Shown here: in pieces, positions 22,483 to 33,160 of the stretch | Numbering within the stretch: position 1 is the first letter of the stretch | Layout of the letters: the number at the start of each line of letters is the position of its first letter | Source: Gigaspora margarita | Taxonomy: Eukaryota; Glomeromycota; Glomeromycetes; Diversisporales; Gigasporaceae | Reading direction: 5' to 3' | NCBI GenBank assembly: GCA_009809945.1 | Contig: WTPW01000017.1 | Coordinates: 588,857 to 652,856, forward strand | DNA: 64,000 nt | Notes under the pieces: model-generated | Seen by the model: the letters and a program-made list of their open reading frames with translations, nothing else | What the model was told of the DNA's origin: nothing | Databases searched by the model: none | Program-made: the position numbers and the translations under genes

Positions 22483-23300
22483 ATGATTAAACAACATATC
22501 CAATCACACTTTAACAACTGGACAGCTTACAGACCTATGAATCAAACACTTTTCGACCAATTTTGGCACCAGCATTATCTTCTACTCAATCATATTAATC
22601 CCAACTGGTACAACTCTCTTATGCTTCCTATTACTGACAATGAAGTTACTCAAACAATTGCTAGCCTTCCAAATGGCAAAGCTTGTGGCCCCACAGGCAT
22701 AAGCTATGAAATGATTAAACACATCAGCTCTTCCTGTATTACTACAATAACAGTACTATTTAATCAATGCCTTCTTACAGGACAAAATCCCAAATCCTGG
22801 AAACATAGCAGAATATTTCCTATTCCTAAAAAAAATGCCTTTGATGGCAACCTTAACCTTACTCAGCCTATTAGTCTTATTGAACACTTTCGAAAACTGT
22901 ATACCAAAATCCTAACTAATAGACTTAAACATATCTTTTCACAATATCCTATACTATCACTATTTAATTATGTTGCTTTACCTGGCAATAGCACATCCAA
23001 ACCAATCCACATTCTCAACAATCTATCGAAGATGCTAATTGCAACTACAAAGATATATGGCTATTGTCTCAGGATACGAGCAAGGTCTATGATTCTGTAA
23101 ACTTTACTCTCTTCCAACACTCCCTTCTACGCCTTTCACTACCCCCCGGCATCATCAATATACTTACTAAATTACTTGAAAACAGCAAAATACAGTTATT
23201 ACTAATCTGGGTCTCACCTCACCTTATCAAGTACAGAATGGCATTGACCAGGGTAAGACTATTACACCTCTCCTCTGGCAGATCTATTATGATCCACTGA
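22483..23300 (+). pseudogene. LINE reverse transcriptase domain, broken
   Basis: Frame 1 (22483-23100) carries LPNGKACGPTGISYEMIK, KSWKHSRIFPIPKK and RKLYTKILTNRL, the fingers and early palm blocks of non-LTR reverse transcriptase. The first catalytic Asp block, DTSKVYDSVN, lies in another frame at about 23070. The GIDQG...TPLLW block is at about 23240-23285 in yet another frame. The segment where the second catalytic Asp pair should be (about 23400-23440) is filled with N bases. At least two frameshifts are present. Confidence 0.85.
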
Positions 23301-24882
23301 TATCCTATATTTACTCTAACTCACCAGGATATACAATTGAAACAACATGTATTACAAACCTTAAAAACAATACAACTNNTAAGGCTAAAGCNAAATGTTC
23401 TGTACTNGCATNCATNGNTNATANNCTATGGNTNGNATNATCCCAAGCAGAGCTTGCTAACATACTATCTATTGCAGAATCCTTTTATAATATGGCTAAT
23501 ATACAAGTTAACCTATCCAAATCCATACTTACAACCAATTGCAAAAGCACCAATTACAACCCTATCATATACAACAACCAAACTCTCCCATTATGGCCAG
23601 NAGACCAANCTTTNANGTTNCTTGNATGTNAGTTTANACTCAATAACAAACAAANCAAACAAACACAACNAATAATTGCTGAATNCTTACAACTTATTAA
23701 TATCACCAAAACAAAACGTATTACTGATACTCAAGCACGATACATTATTAATACTGTTATTATTCCAACTATTGAATACCAGCTACAAAATATTGTAGTT
23801 AGTAGATCAGCTTGCAACAAAATCCTTACTCAACATATAGGGTTAATTAAACATAAAGCCAAACTTAGCCATACTATTCCTACTAGCACTCTAATTCATC
23901 CCTAGTTATATAATATCAAAAATATTTGGGATATTCAACTCCAACATCATATCTCAAACTTTGTTAAACACCTTAATAACAACAGCCTACTTGGAACATC
24001 TTTGCATATTCGCATTCAGCAGATCCAAAACAACCTCTGGTCCACTACTAGTATCTTTTCACATTCTAATCCTACTANTGATGGACCTAACAAACAAACA
24101 ACCAATTTCAAAATTATCCAATTGTTCAAACATCTTGGCTGGACAATTAATCCCAATTCTAGCTATAGTATTCCCTATACAATTAAGGAAGGAAATATTT
24201 CACTAGAATCTCTCTTATCATCACATCCAAAGTATTCAACATTTAAAAAACAAATTCGACACCATCATCTTCTGTTTTTGGACCAACTTACCTCTTTTGA
24301 CAATTCTTGCTTACTTGACTAGAAACACATCTTACCAAGACTCAACAAAATACCAAAAGGGAGAATACCTCTATGGTTCACATATTTAGAGGACCAAATT
24401 ACTAGTCACTTATATGAATGCACTCTTCACCAACATTTCCAGTTGCCCCAAAACAACTATTATAGTTATACAACANGACACTTTTCTAGACACACCAAGC
24501 CATGGCTTATTACTCTCTTGAATAATCAAATTATTCTTGGCAAAGCATGGCACAGACCAACTACCTCTGACTTCACACTAATAACACACTGGAAAAGCTC
24601 TATTGAAACACAACTTATACACCTATATCCTACTCCCTCTATCACTACATCTTCATGTACTAATTGCTCACTTAATTCTAATATTATTGCGAACAAATGT
24701 ACCATACTTATACCTACAAGTCATGCTACAAAATTCTTTGGCAGACTTAATCCAGACAAAACAATTAANCTCAATGCAAATCACCTTGACCTCATNTACT
24801 NAATTGCAATTAGAAACCCTATATATATACCATCACCACCAAACCTTATTATCTCTATACCTCAAATTCCTTCTATATTTTA
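23301..24882 (+). pseudogene. LINE thumb and connection region, broken
   Basis: Downstream of the RT palm, frames 23337-23675, 23492-23905, 24002-24322 and 24443-24883 are successive fragments of one protein. Recognisable features are few, for example ITDTQARYIINTVIIPTIEY, which fits the helical thumb region. Many N bases and shifts occur. It joins RT to RNase H in the ancestral protein. Confidence 0.65.
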
Positions 24883-24889
24883 GCTCAGT

Positions 24890-25420
24890 ACTGCACTAGA
24901 TACTTTACAACTTATCGCTAATCATAACAGCAATCTAACAGAACTTACATTCTATACTGATGGATCAGTTCTCAATCTGGNAAANTCCCAATGTTCTATG
25001 GGAATTGGCTGGATACAATTAGAAAATCAAACTATTANACACAACTTCCAGGCACAAATTAAATTCTGGCCATGTTCCTTCAAAGCTGAGCTAGTAGCAA
25101 TCCTATCTGCTATTATTACTGCTCCCAGAAATTGCTCAATTCAAATCTTTACAGACTCCCAATCAGTAATTTCTAAATATAACAATCTCACAAATAATAA
25201 GCCAATATCCCAATCTCTAAACATTCTAAATACTCCCTATGGGTCCATCTGGAACACTCTACTAAATTTCATTAAATCCTATAATCTCAATATCACTTTT
25301 TATAAGTCACTGCACATCAAGATAATGAATTCAACAACAAAGCAGACCAACTAGCACACAGTCACCAAATTGCTCCATACCTTCTTTTTAACTTCAACAA
25401 TATCTACAATACTCAATTTA
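24890..25420 (+). pseudogene. LINE RNase H domain
   Basis: LTFYTDGS gives the first catalytic Asp, FKAELVAIL the Glu, and IFTDSQSVIS the second Asp. HQDNEFNNKADQLAH, in a different frame near 25312-25360, supplies the His/Asp block. RNase H removes RNA from the RNA-DNA hybrid. The order and spacing fit a complete domain split by one frameshift. Confidence 0.8.
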
Positions 25421-25639
25421 CACTCTCAATTAACAACCTTCCTATGGAACTTCCTATTTGTCACAGTATTAGAACAGTATGCTATACACACATATTTGCA
25501 CTCTGGACATCACAAAACTGATTTCAACAATGGACAACAATCTCTTAGCATATATGCTGGAATGCAACCTGGCTCAATATTAATAATAATCAAAAAATCT
25601 CAAATTTTGCACACAGCTTTCAGTTCTCAACTCTCAAAT

Positions 25640-26283
25640 CATTCAGAATCAAAATACTTGTGGATGATCTTCCCTCTTCTCACATTTTACACAAAAGAAA
25701 CCCTTCATATTCCAACAAATGTCACTTATGCCAACAAGCAAGTTATGCATTATACTGGATCATATGTCCAACCTGTGAACCTATACTAAAAATCATAGAA
25801 GATTCACTGCACCATGTTCTCAAACTCAACAAAATGGATATTTCACAATCAACTGCTAATAACCTCTATACCCAAATAATGCATCTTGATAGTTCTCAAA
25901 TTCATCATTCTTTTAACAAACCCTCATTGTTCTCTACCCTAATTGGTCTCATTCCACTTGATATTATTCATATACTAAGTGAATACACAACATCGCAAAA
26001 AACCACAAGAACACTCACTATTCAACTTTTGCTACACATTAACCATCTTATCTATACAAATATCTGGATCCCATACTGCATTGACAGATCTCAAAATCAC
26101 CAAGTACATCTACAACACCCAACTCCAGCTATCTCTCTAAATTCANTNAGTNNGTCAACAAATNATACACANNACTATGAATNCACAACACATATTTCCA
26201 TGCTCAAAATAGAAACTTGGCTTATTAAATGGATCAAATACTCCATACACCCTTCTGATATTTTTACATATACACAAATCTAG
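25640..26283 (+). pseudogene. LINE C-terminal zinc motif region
   Basis: The frame at 25660-26283 contains CHLCQQ followed 13 residues later by CPTC, a Cys-rich zinc-binding pattern common at LINE C termini. The remainder is Ile/His/Ser-rich with an N cluster at 26146-26182. The stop at 26281 is followed by a short 3' UTR and the poly-A tail. Confidence 0.7.
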
Positions 26284-26766
26284 GTGAGCCTTGGCCACTC
26301 TGGTAGGTTTAGGCTGCAGATAAGTATTGTAGTTTACTTCAGTATATGTCTGAGTTTTTTATTCTTAGTATTAGATTTAAAAATGAAAGTTTTTCCAGTA
26401 TTGTAAAAAGTTTCAATTAAATTTAATAAAGATAAGAGCAAGGTCTCACCTTAAACATTAAAAAAAAAAAGTGTTCGAAATATGCAATTTATAATTTCAA
26501 ACAACTTTACTTAAGATATAAATATTAATTAATTTATAGCTACAATTATTGATTATGTTTTAATTTTGTTTGGCAGCCAATTCAGATTGGCTAAAGAGCA
26601 TTAGAATATTAACTAACATATGTTATCTGACAAACTATATGATCATGAAAAAATTTTTTACTGTTATTTTTTTATGTGTTATTACATAATCATGTTTATT
26701 TCAAATTAAAACTCAGTGGGCAACTCCCTACCAGTCATGATCACAAATTGTCTGATAATACCATTA

Positions 26767-26903
26767 TTGGGCAAATTTTTGAATAACAGTAAATTGGCTC
26801 AACTGGGCAAATAATTGGCTGAGATGTGCCACTTTGCAGCATGTGTTCATTTGCCCGGTTGAATAAATTTACTGTTATTCAAAAATTTTTGCCCAATAAT
26901 GTA
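26767..26903. mobile_element. 137-bp hairpin MITE, CATTATTGGGCAAATTTTTG ends
   Basis: CATTATTGGGCAAATTTTTG is mirrored by CAAAAATTTTTGCCCAATAATG. A second pairing, CTGGGCAAATAA / TTCATTTGCCCGG, lies inside. It is located within the hAT-like element, so it may be a younger insertion. Confidence 0.8.
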
Positions 26904-27014
26904 TACTTAAATGAACTTCTAGGTTATTTGAGCCCTGAAATGACCCAATGACTAGTTATTTGTCATTTTGGTCATTTGGGTCATTTTAGGTCATTTACTA
27001 TCACTGATCACTAG

Positions 27015-27541
27015 GGGGTTATGACCTATGTAAACCCTAATTAGGTGATTTACTGTACTTTCCTTATAGAAAGAGTTTTAAATACTGTAATACTAAAGAT
27101 TTGTAAACTTAACCATCTTATTTTAAATAATTTACTAATAAATATTCTTATTAGTCACATGATTTGTCACATTCAAAAATTTATCATATATTTTCATAGA
27201 TTATACAAATTGCTGAATTTACATTTTTTAAATTTTCACCTAAAATCTTGGTCTCAGTATGTTATGTTTCTTAAAGTAAAATTGTTACTATAGTTTTCAT
27301 ATATCAGAAATTATAAAAAATATTAAAAACTGGCTTTTTCTTGTAATCTAATTTAGCTTCAAAGTTGAGCTATTTTTTTGTTTTCTTTCACTTGATCTTT
27401 CTCCAGTTGCAAATATTTGCTATAAAAATTAGATCGTTAGATGCACCAAGATGAGGGCTTTTACTAAAATGTATCTTTGAAGTGCAGTGCATTATGAACG
27501 AAATAAAAAAATCAGAGAAACTGATTTTACATAGTTAAATC
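27015..27541. other. Intergenic, no supported gene
   Basis: An 82-codon frame at 27045-27293 (+) is Leu/Ile/His-rich and unrecognised. It has no conserved context. Confidence 0.35.
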
Positions 27542-27560
27542 ATATGAATTCAACTTTTTT

Positions 27561-27771
27561 TTTCTTTTTTTTTTTTATTGTTTAATGGCCGTCTACTTGG
27601 CCTGACCTGAGTCTTTATTGAATATTAATGATGCTTATTACATTAATGAGTGTACAACTAGCCACACATGTACTTTTGGTTCCTAATTTGAGTAGTTTGC
27701 CTGAAGGTTCTACACTAGCTGCCATACCTGCAGACCAATTACAGGACCTGCCTATTCGAACACTCTGGTTT
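27561..27771 (-). mobile_element. SINE-like retroposon, reverse orientation, 19-bp target duplications
   Basis: An exact 19-bp direct repeat, ATATGAATTCAACTTTTTT, flanks it (27542-27560 and 27772-27790). A poly-T tract at its left edge is the poly-A tail of a minus-strand element. On the minus strand the head contains GTGTTCGAATAGG, resembling a Pol III B box. Length is about 211 bp. A related copy is split at 4860-5400. No coding frame is present, so a LINE must mobilise it in trans. Confidence 0.78.
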
Positions 27772-27790
27772 ATATGAATTCAACTTTTTT

Positions 27791-28028
27791 CCTTCTATAA
27801 TTTACCTTTTTTACAAAAAGCTTTGTTTTATTTTTAAAATAATAGAGTCATCATTTATTGGAACTATCATTTGTTGGAGTCTTCATTTTGTTGGAGTCCT
27901 CATTTTGTTCGAGCTGTCATTTGTTAGCAAGACTAATTGTTGAATCTGTCATATATTAAAGCCATCACTCATGGCATTTTATTGATTAATAGCAGTTACT
28001 TGGATGGTGGTCAGTAGTGAGTTTTTGA
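27791..28028. other. Short region with TTGGAGTC(C/A)T-like direct words
   Basis: CATTTTGTTGGAGTC, CATTTGTTGGAGTC and CATTTTGTTCGAGC repeat four or five times at 27850-27920, forming a small 20-22 bp minisatellite. No gene is seen. Confidence 0.55.
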
Positions 28029-28037
28029 TATAAATAT

Positions 28038-28191
28038 TGTGACTAAAGTTGGCACCCAACAGAGGTTGCAACTTCATTAGACAAAAATTACTTCCACTTA
28101 AATTTGGTAACTAATATGTGCAAAGTTATTTAATTTTAGGGCTAATTTTAGTCAAGTGCAACTTCAGTCAGGTATTAACTTTAGTCACAAC
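28038..28191. mobile_element. 154-bp MITE, TGTGACTAAAGTT ends
   Basis: TGTGACTAAAGTT is mirrored by AACTTTAGTCACA. TATAAATAT is repeated exactly at 28029-28037 and 28192-28200 as a probable 9-bp duplication. A weak inner hairpin, TTGCAACTTCATTAG / CTAATTTTAGTCAAGTGCAA, is also present. Confidence 0.72.
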
Positions 28192-28681
28192 TATAAATAT
28201 TGGCTTTTGTTAATAGTAAGCTAGAATAGAATTAAAGGTAGAAAATAATGTTAGAATAAGATTACACAAAATTAAGGTTAAATTAACTTAAATATTAGGA
28301 TAGGATTGTGGGAGTAAGTTTAGAATGTTATACAGAAAATAGGTTTATCTTTAACTTTAGTTGGGTTAGGATTAATTGTCTATAAAGTAATCTTGTCTGT
28401 AAGATAATTATTGACAATCTAAGTATTCAATAAGCATTTGTCATCAAAATAATACAGATTCAAATTCATTTATTTATTGTGTCAATTGTTTATTTTTATT
28501 CAAAAGAATCAACAATATAATTTAGTTTACACGAATAATGAGGTTTTAAACCTTCAAAAATTAATTTATTACAATATTGATTATATTATATATTTAATGG
28601 ATGTGTAGCAATCAAATAATGGTTTTATTTAGCAGGCAAAAGATCTGAAGAATTACTTTTTACATAACAATTAAAGAGTAT

Positions 28682-28754
28682 CTGGCTTTAATTTAATGTG
28701 CTAACCTGAACCACAAAGGGCTCAGGTTGTGAGTGCATTAAATTCAAAGCCAGA
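28682..28754. repeat. 73-bp hairpin, CTGGCTTTAATTTAATG
   Basis: CTGGCTTTAATTTAATGTGC is mirrored by GTGCATTAAATTCAAAGCCAG, with inner AACCTGA/TCAGGTT. It is either a tiny MITE or the core of one. The frame at 28729-28995 that runs through it is not supported. Confidence 0.7.
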
Positions 28755-28995
28755 TGCACTGTTCTTGGATGTGAAACATCCAGTAACAGGTTTTTTTCTT
28801 AGTCACCTGAGCTTAATCAGGTCTATTTGGCATAAAAATAGTACTTATATGACCTACATTTATTATCAAAAAGAAAACCAAAATAATGTAAATAAAATAT
28901 TCTATTTTAGAAAATTTGGAAAATTTAATTTTAAAATGCACTTATATAATGATCCTGGTTTTAGCCTAATATTGTATATCACTAATAATAAATAG

Positions 28996-29618
28996 ATCTA
29001 TTATTAAAATATTAGTTTGAGATTTGGGTGGGAACAAATTGAAACAATAATAGTTCTGAAATCTTTTACATTCCTTGAAATTCATAATCTCAACTGAGTA
29101 TGTGGATGTTTGCTTAAAAAGTTCAAAGCAAGAAGGTTCAATTACATTGCAAGTACTATATAAAATAGAACGAATGGCTATTTTTGAGGGCGTAATCTTT
29201 CTCAGCATTATTTTTTTTTTTGGTTAAAGCTACAAATAAATAAATATTTGTATAGCTAAGCAGTTGTATCTAGTCTTTGAGTGTGGTTTCCTTTTAAGAA
29301 ACCCCTGAAAATAGCGATTAAAAAAGCCCTGCCGTTGCAATTTACTATTAAAAACAGGCCTATCATATGGATGTCGATCACTCAAATTTCATATTAAAAA
29401 TTTTACCCCAGTGATCTGCGTGACATATGAATGAAGCTTGTACGTACTCAAAGTATATTTAATCAGTGCAATAATAAACTATTTCTGATATTCATACTCG
29501 AACTAGATTAATATGAAATTAAGGTGTAACATATTAAATATTTACAAACTTGAATACATCAGTTAATGAACCAACTTTTCGTTCATTAATTTATTATAAT
29601 TAATTCAAATAAATAAAT
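28996..29618. other. Intergenic, no gene seen
   Basis: Only short chance frames occur. A T-rich run at 29210-29221 and mixed sequence follow. Confidence 0.4.
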
Positions 29619-29866
29619 GGGGTTGCGTCAATAGAAATCAAGCAAATTTTTTATAATAAAATTTTTTTGAAACTTTGAATAGAAATAACTTAACAAAAAT
29701 TTAATCAAATTTGATAAAAATTTTTTTAAATTAACTTTATAAATCTATAGAAATAATTTTAAAAAAAATTTATCAAATTTGATCAAGTTTTTGTTAAATT
29801 ATCTTGATTTAAACTTTTAAAAAAGGTGCTAAAAAAAATTTGCTTGATTTCTATTGACTCACCCCC
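29619..29866. mobile_element. 248-bp MITE with GGGGTTGCGTCAATAGAAAT ends
   Basis: GGGGTTGCGTCAATAGAAAT and ATTTCTATTGACTCACCCCC are the termini, followed inward by CAAGCAAATTTTTT and its complement. The interior is a run of TTTGATAAAAATTTT-like words on both strands. The flanks are too A/T-rich to fix the target duplication. Confidence 0.8.
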
Positions 29867-30775
29867 AAATTATTTTAGTGCATTAAATTTTGATATAAAT
29901 ATTGTAATCATTAAAATTAAGTAATAGATGTCTTGAGAAATTTCAGTAGCAGAACCTAGTAAATTAAAATCGGAAAAAGACACACTAGCTTATTAACTTA
30001 TAAGAATTGATATTGATATATATAAAGATCAGTAATACGTTCCCGGTTTAATATAACAACGTTTAATTTTATTAAATTAAGTGTCGTTTAAATATTTTAA
30101 ACCACAACATAACTGTTTTACAATCTTTTATTAAAAGTTACTAAAATAGTGAAATTAATTAGATTTTAAAATTTTGAAAATGAATTTCACCCATCTATAG
30201 CATGAGCATGAAATATATAACGCTTTTAATTTTGTGATACGATGACTTGCTTTTTTATGCAATTTTTCGCTTAAATTGGATAGTAAATATTAGATAGGGT
30301 TCAAAAATTTAATAAATCATTTGATAAACAACATGGTCATAGCTAGCATCAATCAAGCAACCCATATTAATTATTATTAAACACATAATTAGTTATTTGA
30401 ACTATTTTAACAGATTAAACGCTCTCGAGTATCTTCCTAGAAACGATTTTCTAATGATTCAGTTCGAGACTATCGCTATGTCCTGAAAATCAGTCATTTT
30501 GTTAGCAAAATCCTAATATCAGTATCAAATATCAGCAATTACATATGTACTGTTGGATGGGACCATTATAATTCCAAAAAAGTAATTAAAATTTTAAGAT
30601 TTTAAGAAATATTGTAGCCATAGTTAAGTAGATTATAAAATAATTTGATTGCATAAAATTTACCTTAGTTTAGGCAAAATTATGTCGATTGTTTATAGTA
30701 ACCAAAATTTTTCGAAACTGGTATTAAAGCTACATGTAGTTGGACTAAACAGTTTGACATGCAAAATACTGGTAC
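29867..30775. other. Intergenic, no gene seen
   Basis: AT-rich sequence with scattered CG-containing words. No conserved frame or strong repeat is seen. Confidence 0.4.
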
Positions 30776-31197
30776 ATATCCGCGGATTTTTGGAATTTAC
30801 TATTAAAAATTCCAAAATTTTTAACAGCGAATAACTTTTGTTCCACTGGTTCATTTTTAATGAAACAACTACCAAAATGACACATCGATGAGACGATTCT
30901 AATGAACTCAAAATCGTTAAAATCCAATCACTGGATCCAGAGATCGTTAACGATTTGTATCACTTCGGGTATTTAAGGATTGGTTTTTTCAATCCTTAAA
31001 CATCCGAAGTGAAACAAATCGATAACTTCTCTGGAACCAGTGATTGGATTTTAACGATTTTGGATTCATTAAAATCGTCTCATCGATGTGAACATTTTGG
31101 TAGTTGTTTCATCAAAAACGAACAAGTATAACAAAAGTTATTCACTGTTAAAGATTTTTGGAATTTTTAATAGTAAATTCCAAAAATCCGCGGATAT
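30776..31197. mobile_element. 422-bp near-perfect foldback element, ATATCCGCGGATTTTTGGAA ends, copy 1
   Basis: ATATCCGCGGATTTTTGGAA and TTCCAAAAATCCGCGGATAT are the ends. Almost the whole of each ~205-bp arm pairs with the other around GGATTGGTTTTTTCAATCC. Frames at 30649-30927 on both strands are shadows of the arm. No coding content is present. Confidence 0.92.
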
Positions 31198-31767
31198 GAT
31201 TATTTTAAGATCAACCCAAAATTTAGTTTAAAATGGAAATAAATATAAATTGACACATAAATTATAATGCAACAAAAAACAACAAATCAGATATTAAATT
31301 TTTGATCGATATAAACAAATGAAATTCGATTGATTATTTTTGACAGGAACAGGCTTCTAAATGCCACGATAATATGATCATAGTCGCTTTGTGACTTTGT
31401 TTTTTAATTAACTTTGTTCGCCAATTTAATGAACAAATAAATGAATAAAAAATGTTTATTGATTATTTGTTCAGTGTATCGCAGTATACATTAACAATAT
31501 TAAACTTCATTAAACTTATAACTACTACTACTAACATTATCCCTCTTATAATAAAATTATCATCCGTCATGAGTGTCCTGCACACTTTTACCAGTCATTT
31601 TCATCATGTGAAATAAGGTATACAAGATAGAATGAAATTCAATTAGTAGATCAAGTCAATTAATAAAATTGTTAGAAACAATTTTTTGAACAGTAGTTCG
31701 TATTTGTTCTTTCTAAAGATTGATTATGATTGTTGCATTGCATTACCTTTTTTGGGGGTCGTCTAAG
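31198..31767. other. Intergenic, no gene seen
   Basis: AT-rich sequence without a long frame or repeat. Confidence 0.4.
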
Positions 31768-32937
31768 CCATGTACCCACGTGACATTTTTGTGTAAATCA
31801 ACCAACCGGAGTAAAAAAAAAAAAAAAAAAAAAAAGACTTAAGAAAATAAAAATGACGGTCAAACCTGTCTTGGGCCATTAATAAAAAATGTCGGGAATG
31901 CAATTTTACATATATATCTGTCCTAATTAGTGATGGGCAACGCGCGGGATCCGCGCGTGATCCAGCGCGGGATGCGCGGGATTTAAAAACTCCCGCGCTG
32001 GATTTTTAATATAAGATTATCTGGCCTGCGTTAGCATATCACCTGGCCCGAATTAGCAAAACGTCTGGCCTGCTTTAACATAAGTGGGCCAATTCCAAAT
32101 TAGTATTTGATGTACTTACATAAAAACATTATGAACGCGCAAACTGTACGGTGAAATAAATTTTTTAAATTGTCATTATTAATAAAGTGTGAATCTAGAC
32201 TTTTAATTTCTTGCATAAGATAATACACCAAGAATATTGTGAAAATTTCCATTCAGTGATTATTTCATATGAGTGATAAGGTTAAATAAATTCGAGCCAA
32301 CCATTTATGTGATTTAGATGATTATTGACTATTTGATCAAAAATTATAAGCTCGATTATGAATTTCTTATGAGTCGTTTATGGATTTTTGTATGTATATA
32401 ACCTAGTTATAAATTTTTGTATGTATGTACAGTACTTGATCACTATAAATTTTAGTACATTTATACCTGATTATACACCAGATTACTTATAAATTTTTAT
32501 ACGCTTATGATTTGATCGCTTTGTTACCATTATAATTTTAAATATGTATTTATAATAATATTTTAAAAAAATTGATAAAATTAAGGCAAAACTGAATTAA
32601 TTATAAGATTCAAATGTTTTAAAAGTAGGTAAAGTCTATATAAGCATTTTTATTTGTAATCAATGCTGTAAGATTTATAAGAAATGATTATTATTTTAAC
32701 GAGAAATTACATTCCTCGTGATCATATATACATATATATATGTATATATATTTATTAATCGTGAAAAATCCAGAGACACTACTCGATCCCGCGAATCCTG
32801 TGCGGATCCCGCGCGGGATTTTTAAAAAAATCGGGATTTGCCTATCACTAGTCCTAATCCTAACACCGACCCAATGCTAAACAGGCTCTAACCCTAATTT
32901 TAACAAAATTTCAAAATCACGTGGGTACATGGCTTCT
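31768..32937. mobile_element. AAGCCATGTAC-ended element, interrupted by a hAT-like element
   Basis: AAGCCATGTACCCACGTGAC at 31769 is mirrored by CACGTGGGTACATGGCTT ending 32936. Interior words match 2130-2405 in reverse orientation (TGTCTTGGGCCATTAATAAAAA, CCAATGCTAAACAGGCTCTAACC). Removal of 31928-32858 restores the arrangement seen in the copy at 2.1 kb. Confidence 0.85.
31928..32850. mobile_element. 0.92-kb hAT-like element with GC-rich BamHI-like subterminal repeats
   Basis: It starts TAGTGATGGGCAACGCGCGG and ends TTTGCCTATCACTA. It has an exact 8-bp duplication GTCCTAAT at 31920-31927 and 32851-32858. Subterminal CGCGGGATCC/GGATCCCGCG words (31940-32000, 32780-32820) may be transposase-binding sites. 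The interior is AT-rich with no transposase frame. Confidence 0.92.
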
Positions 32938-33160
32938 TTTTCGTATAATTTACAGTAGCTGGTAAGTTTGTGAGAATCTATGCAATAATTAGAGTAGGTT
33001 TGTGATAACATAATATAATCTATCATCACATTTTTGATTGCTCTAAGAGACTAGATGATTATCAGTATGATCAAATTATAAAAGTTGACATTTATACGGC
33101 ACGATGTATAAAATACTCCTAATTTATTATTTGTACCATGCCGATACGGTGTTATATATA

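Larger units (their letters stand above)
20239..26469 (+). mobile_element. Degenerate non-LTR retrotransposon (LINE) with endonuclease, RT and RNase H
   Basis: It is bounded by AGTGTTTGAAATA (20226-20238) and AGTGTTCGAAATA (26470-26482), a 13-bp target duplication with one mismatch. It ends in a poly-A run. Order of parts: Ser/Asn-rich N-terminal region, apurinic-type endonuclease, reverse transcriptase, RNase H, and a Cys-His zinc motif. RNase H after RT points to Tad1/I-like or fungal L1-like clades. Several frameshifts, at least one in-frame stop and clusters of N show that it cannot be translated as written. No separate ORF1 is visible. Confidence 0.9.
20173..26560. mobile_element. Small palindromic MITE interrupted by a LINE
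   Basis: TTAATTAATATTTATGTCTT at about 20201 is mirrored by AAGATATAAATATTAATTAA near 26515. Removing 20239-26482 rejoins the arms around a TTTGAAATA...TAATTTCAAA centre. The LINE therefore landed in the middle of a hairpin element. Confidence 0.65.
18965..27006. mobile_element. 8-kb hAT-like element swollen by nested insertions
   Basis: CAGTGATAGTAAATGACC at 18965 is exactly mirrored by GGTCATTTACTATCACTG ending 27006. The flanks are ATCACAAG (18957-18964) and ATCACTAG (27007-27014), an 8-bp duplication with one mismatch. Subterminal TCATTT/AAATGAC words repeat on both sides. The inside holds a palindrome (19506-20172), a second palindrome split by the LINE, and a hairpin at 26767-26903. 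Confidence 0.8.

Noticed and set aside
30649..30927. Overlapping frames on both strands
   Set aside because: They run into the arm of the foldback element at 30776 and repeat in the second copy. No coding evidence.
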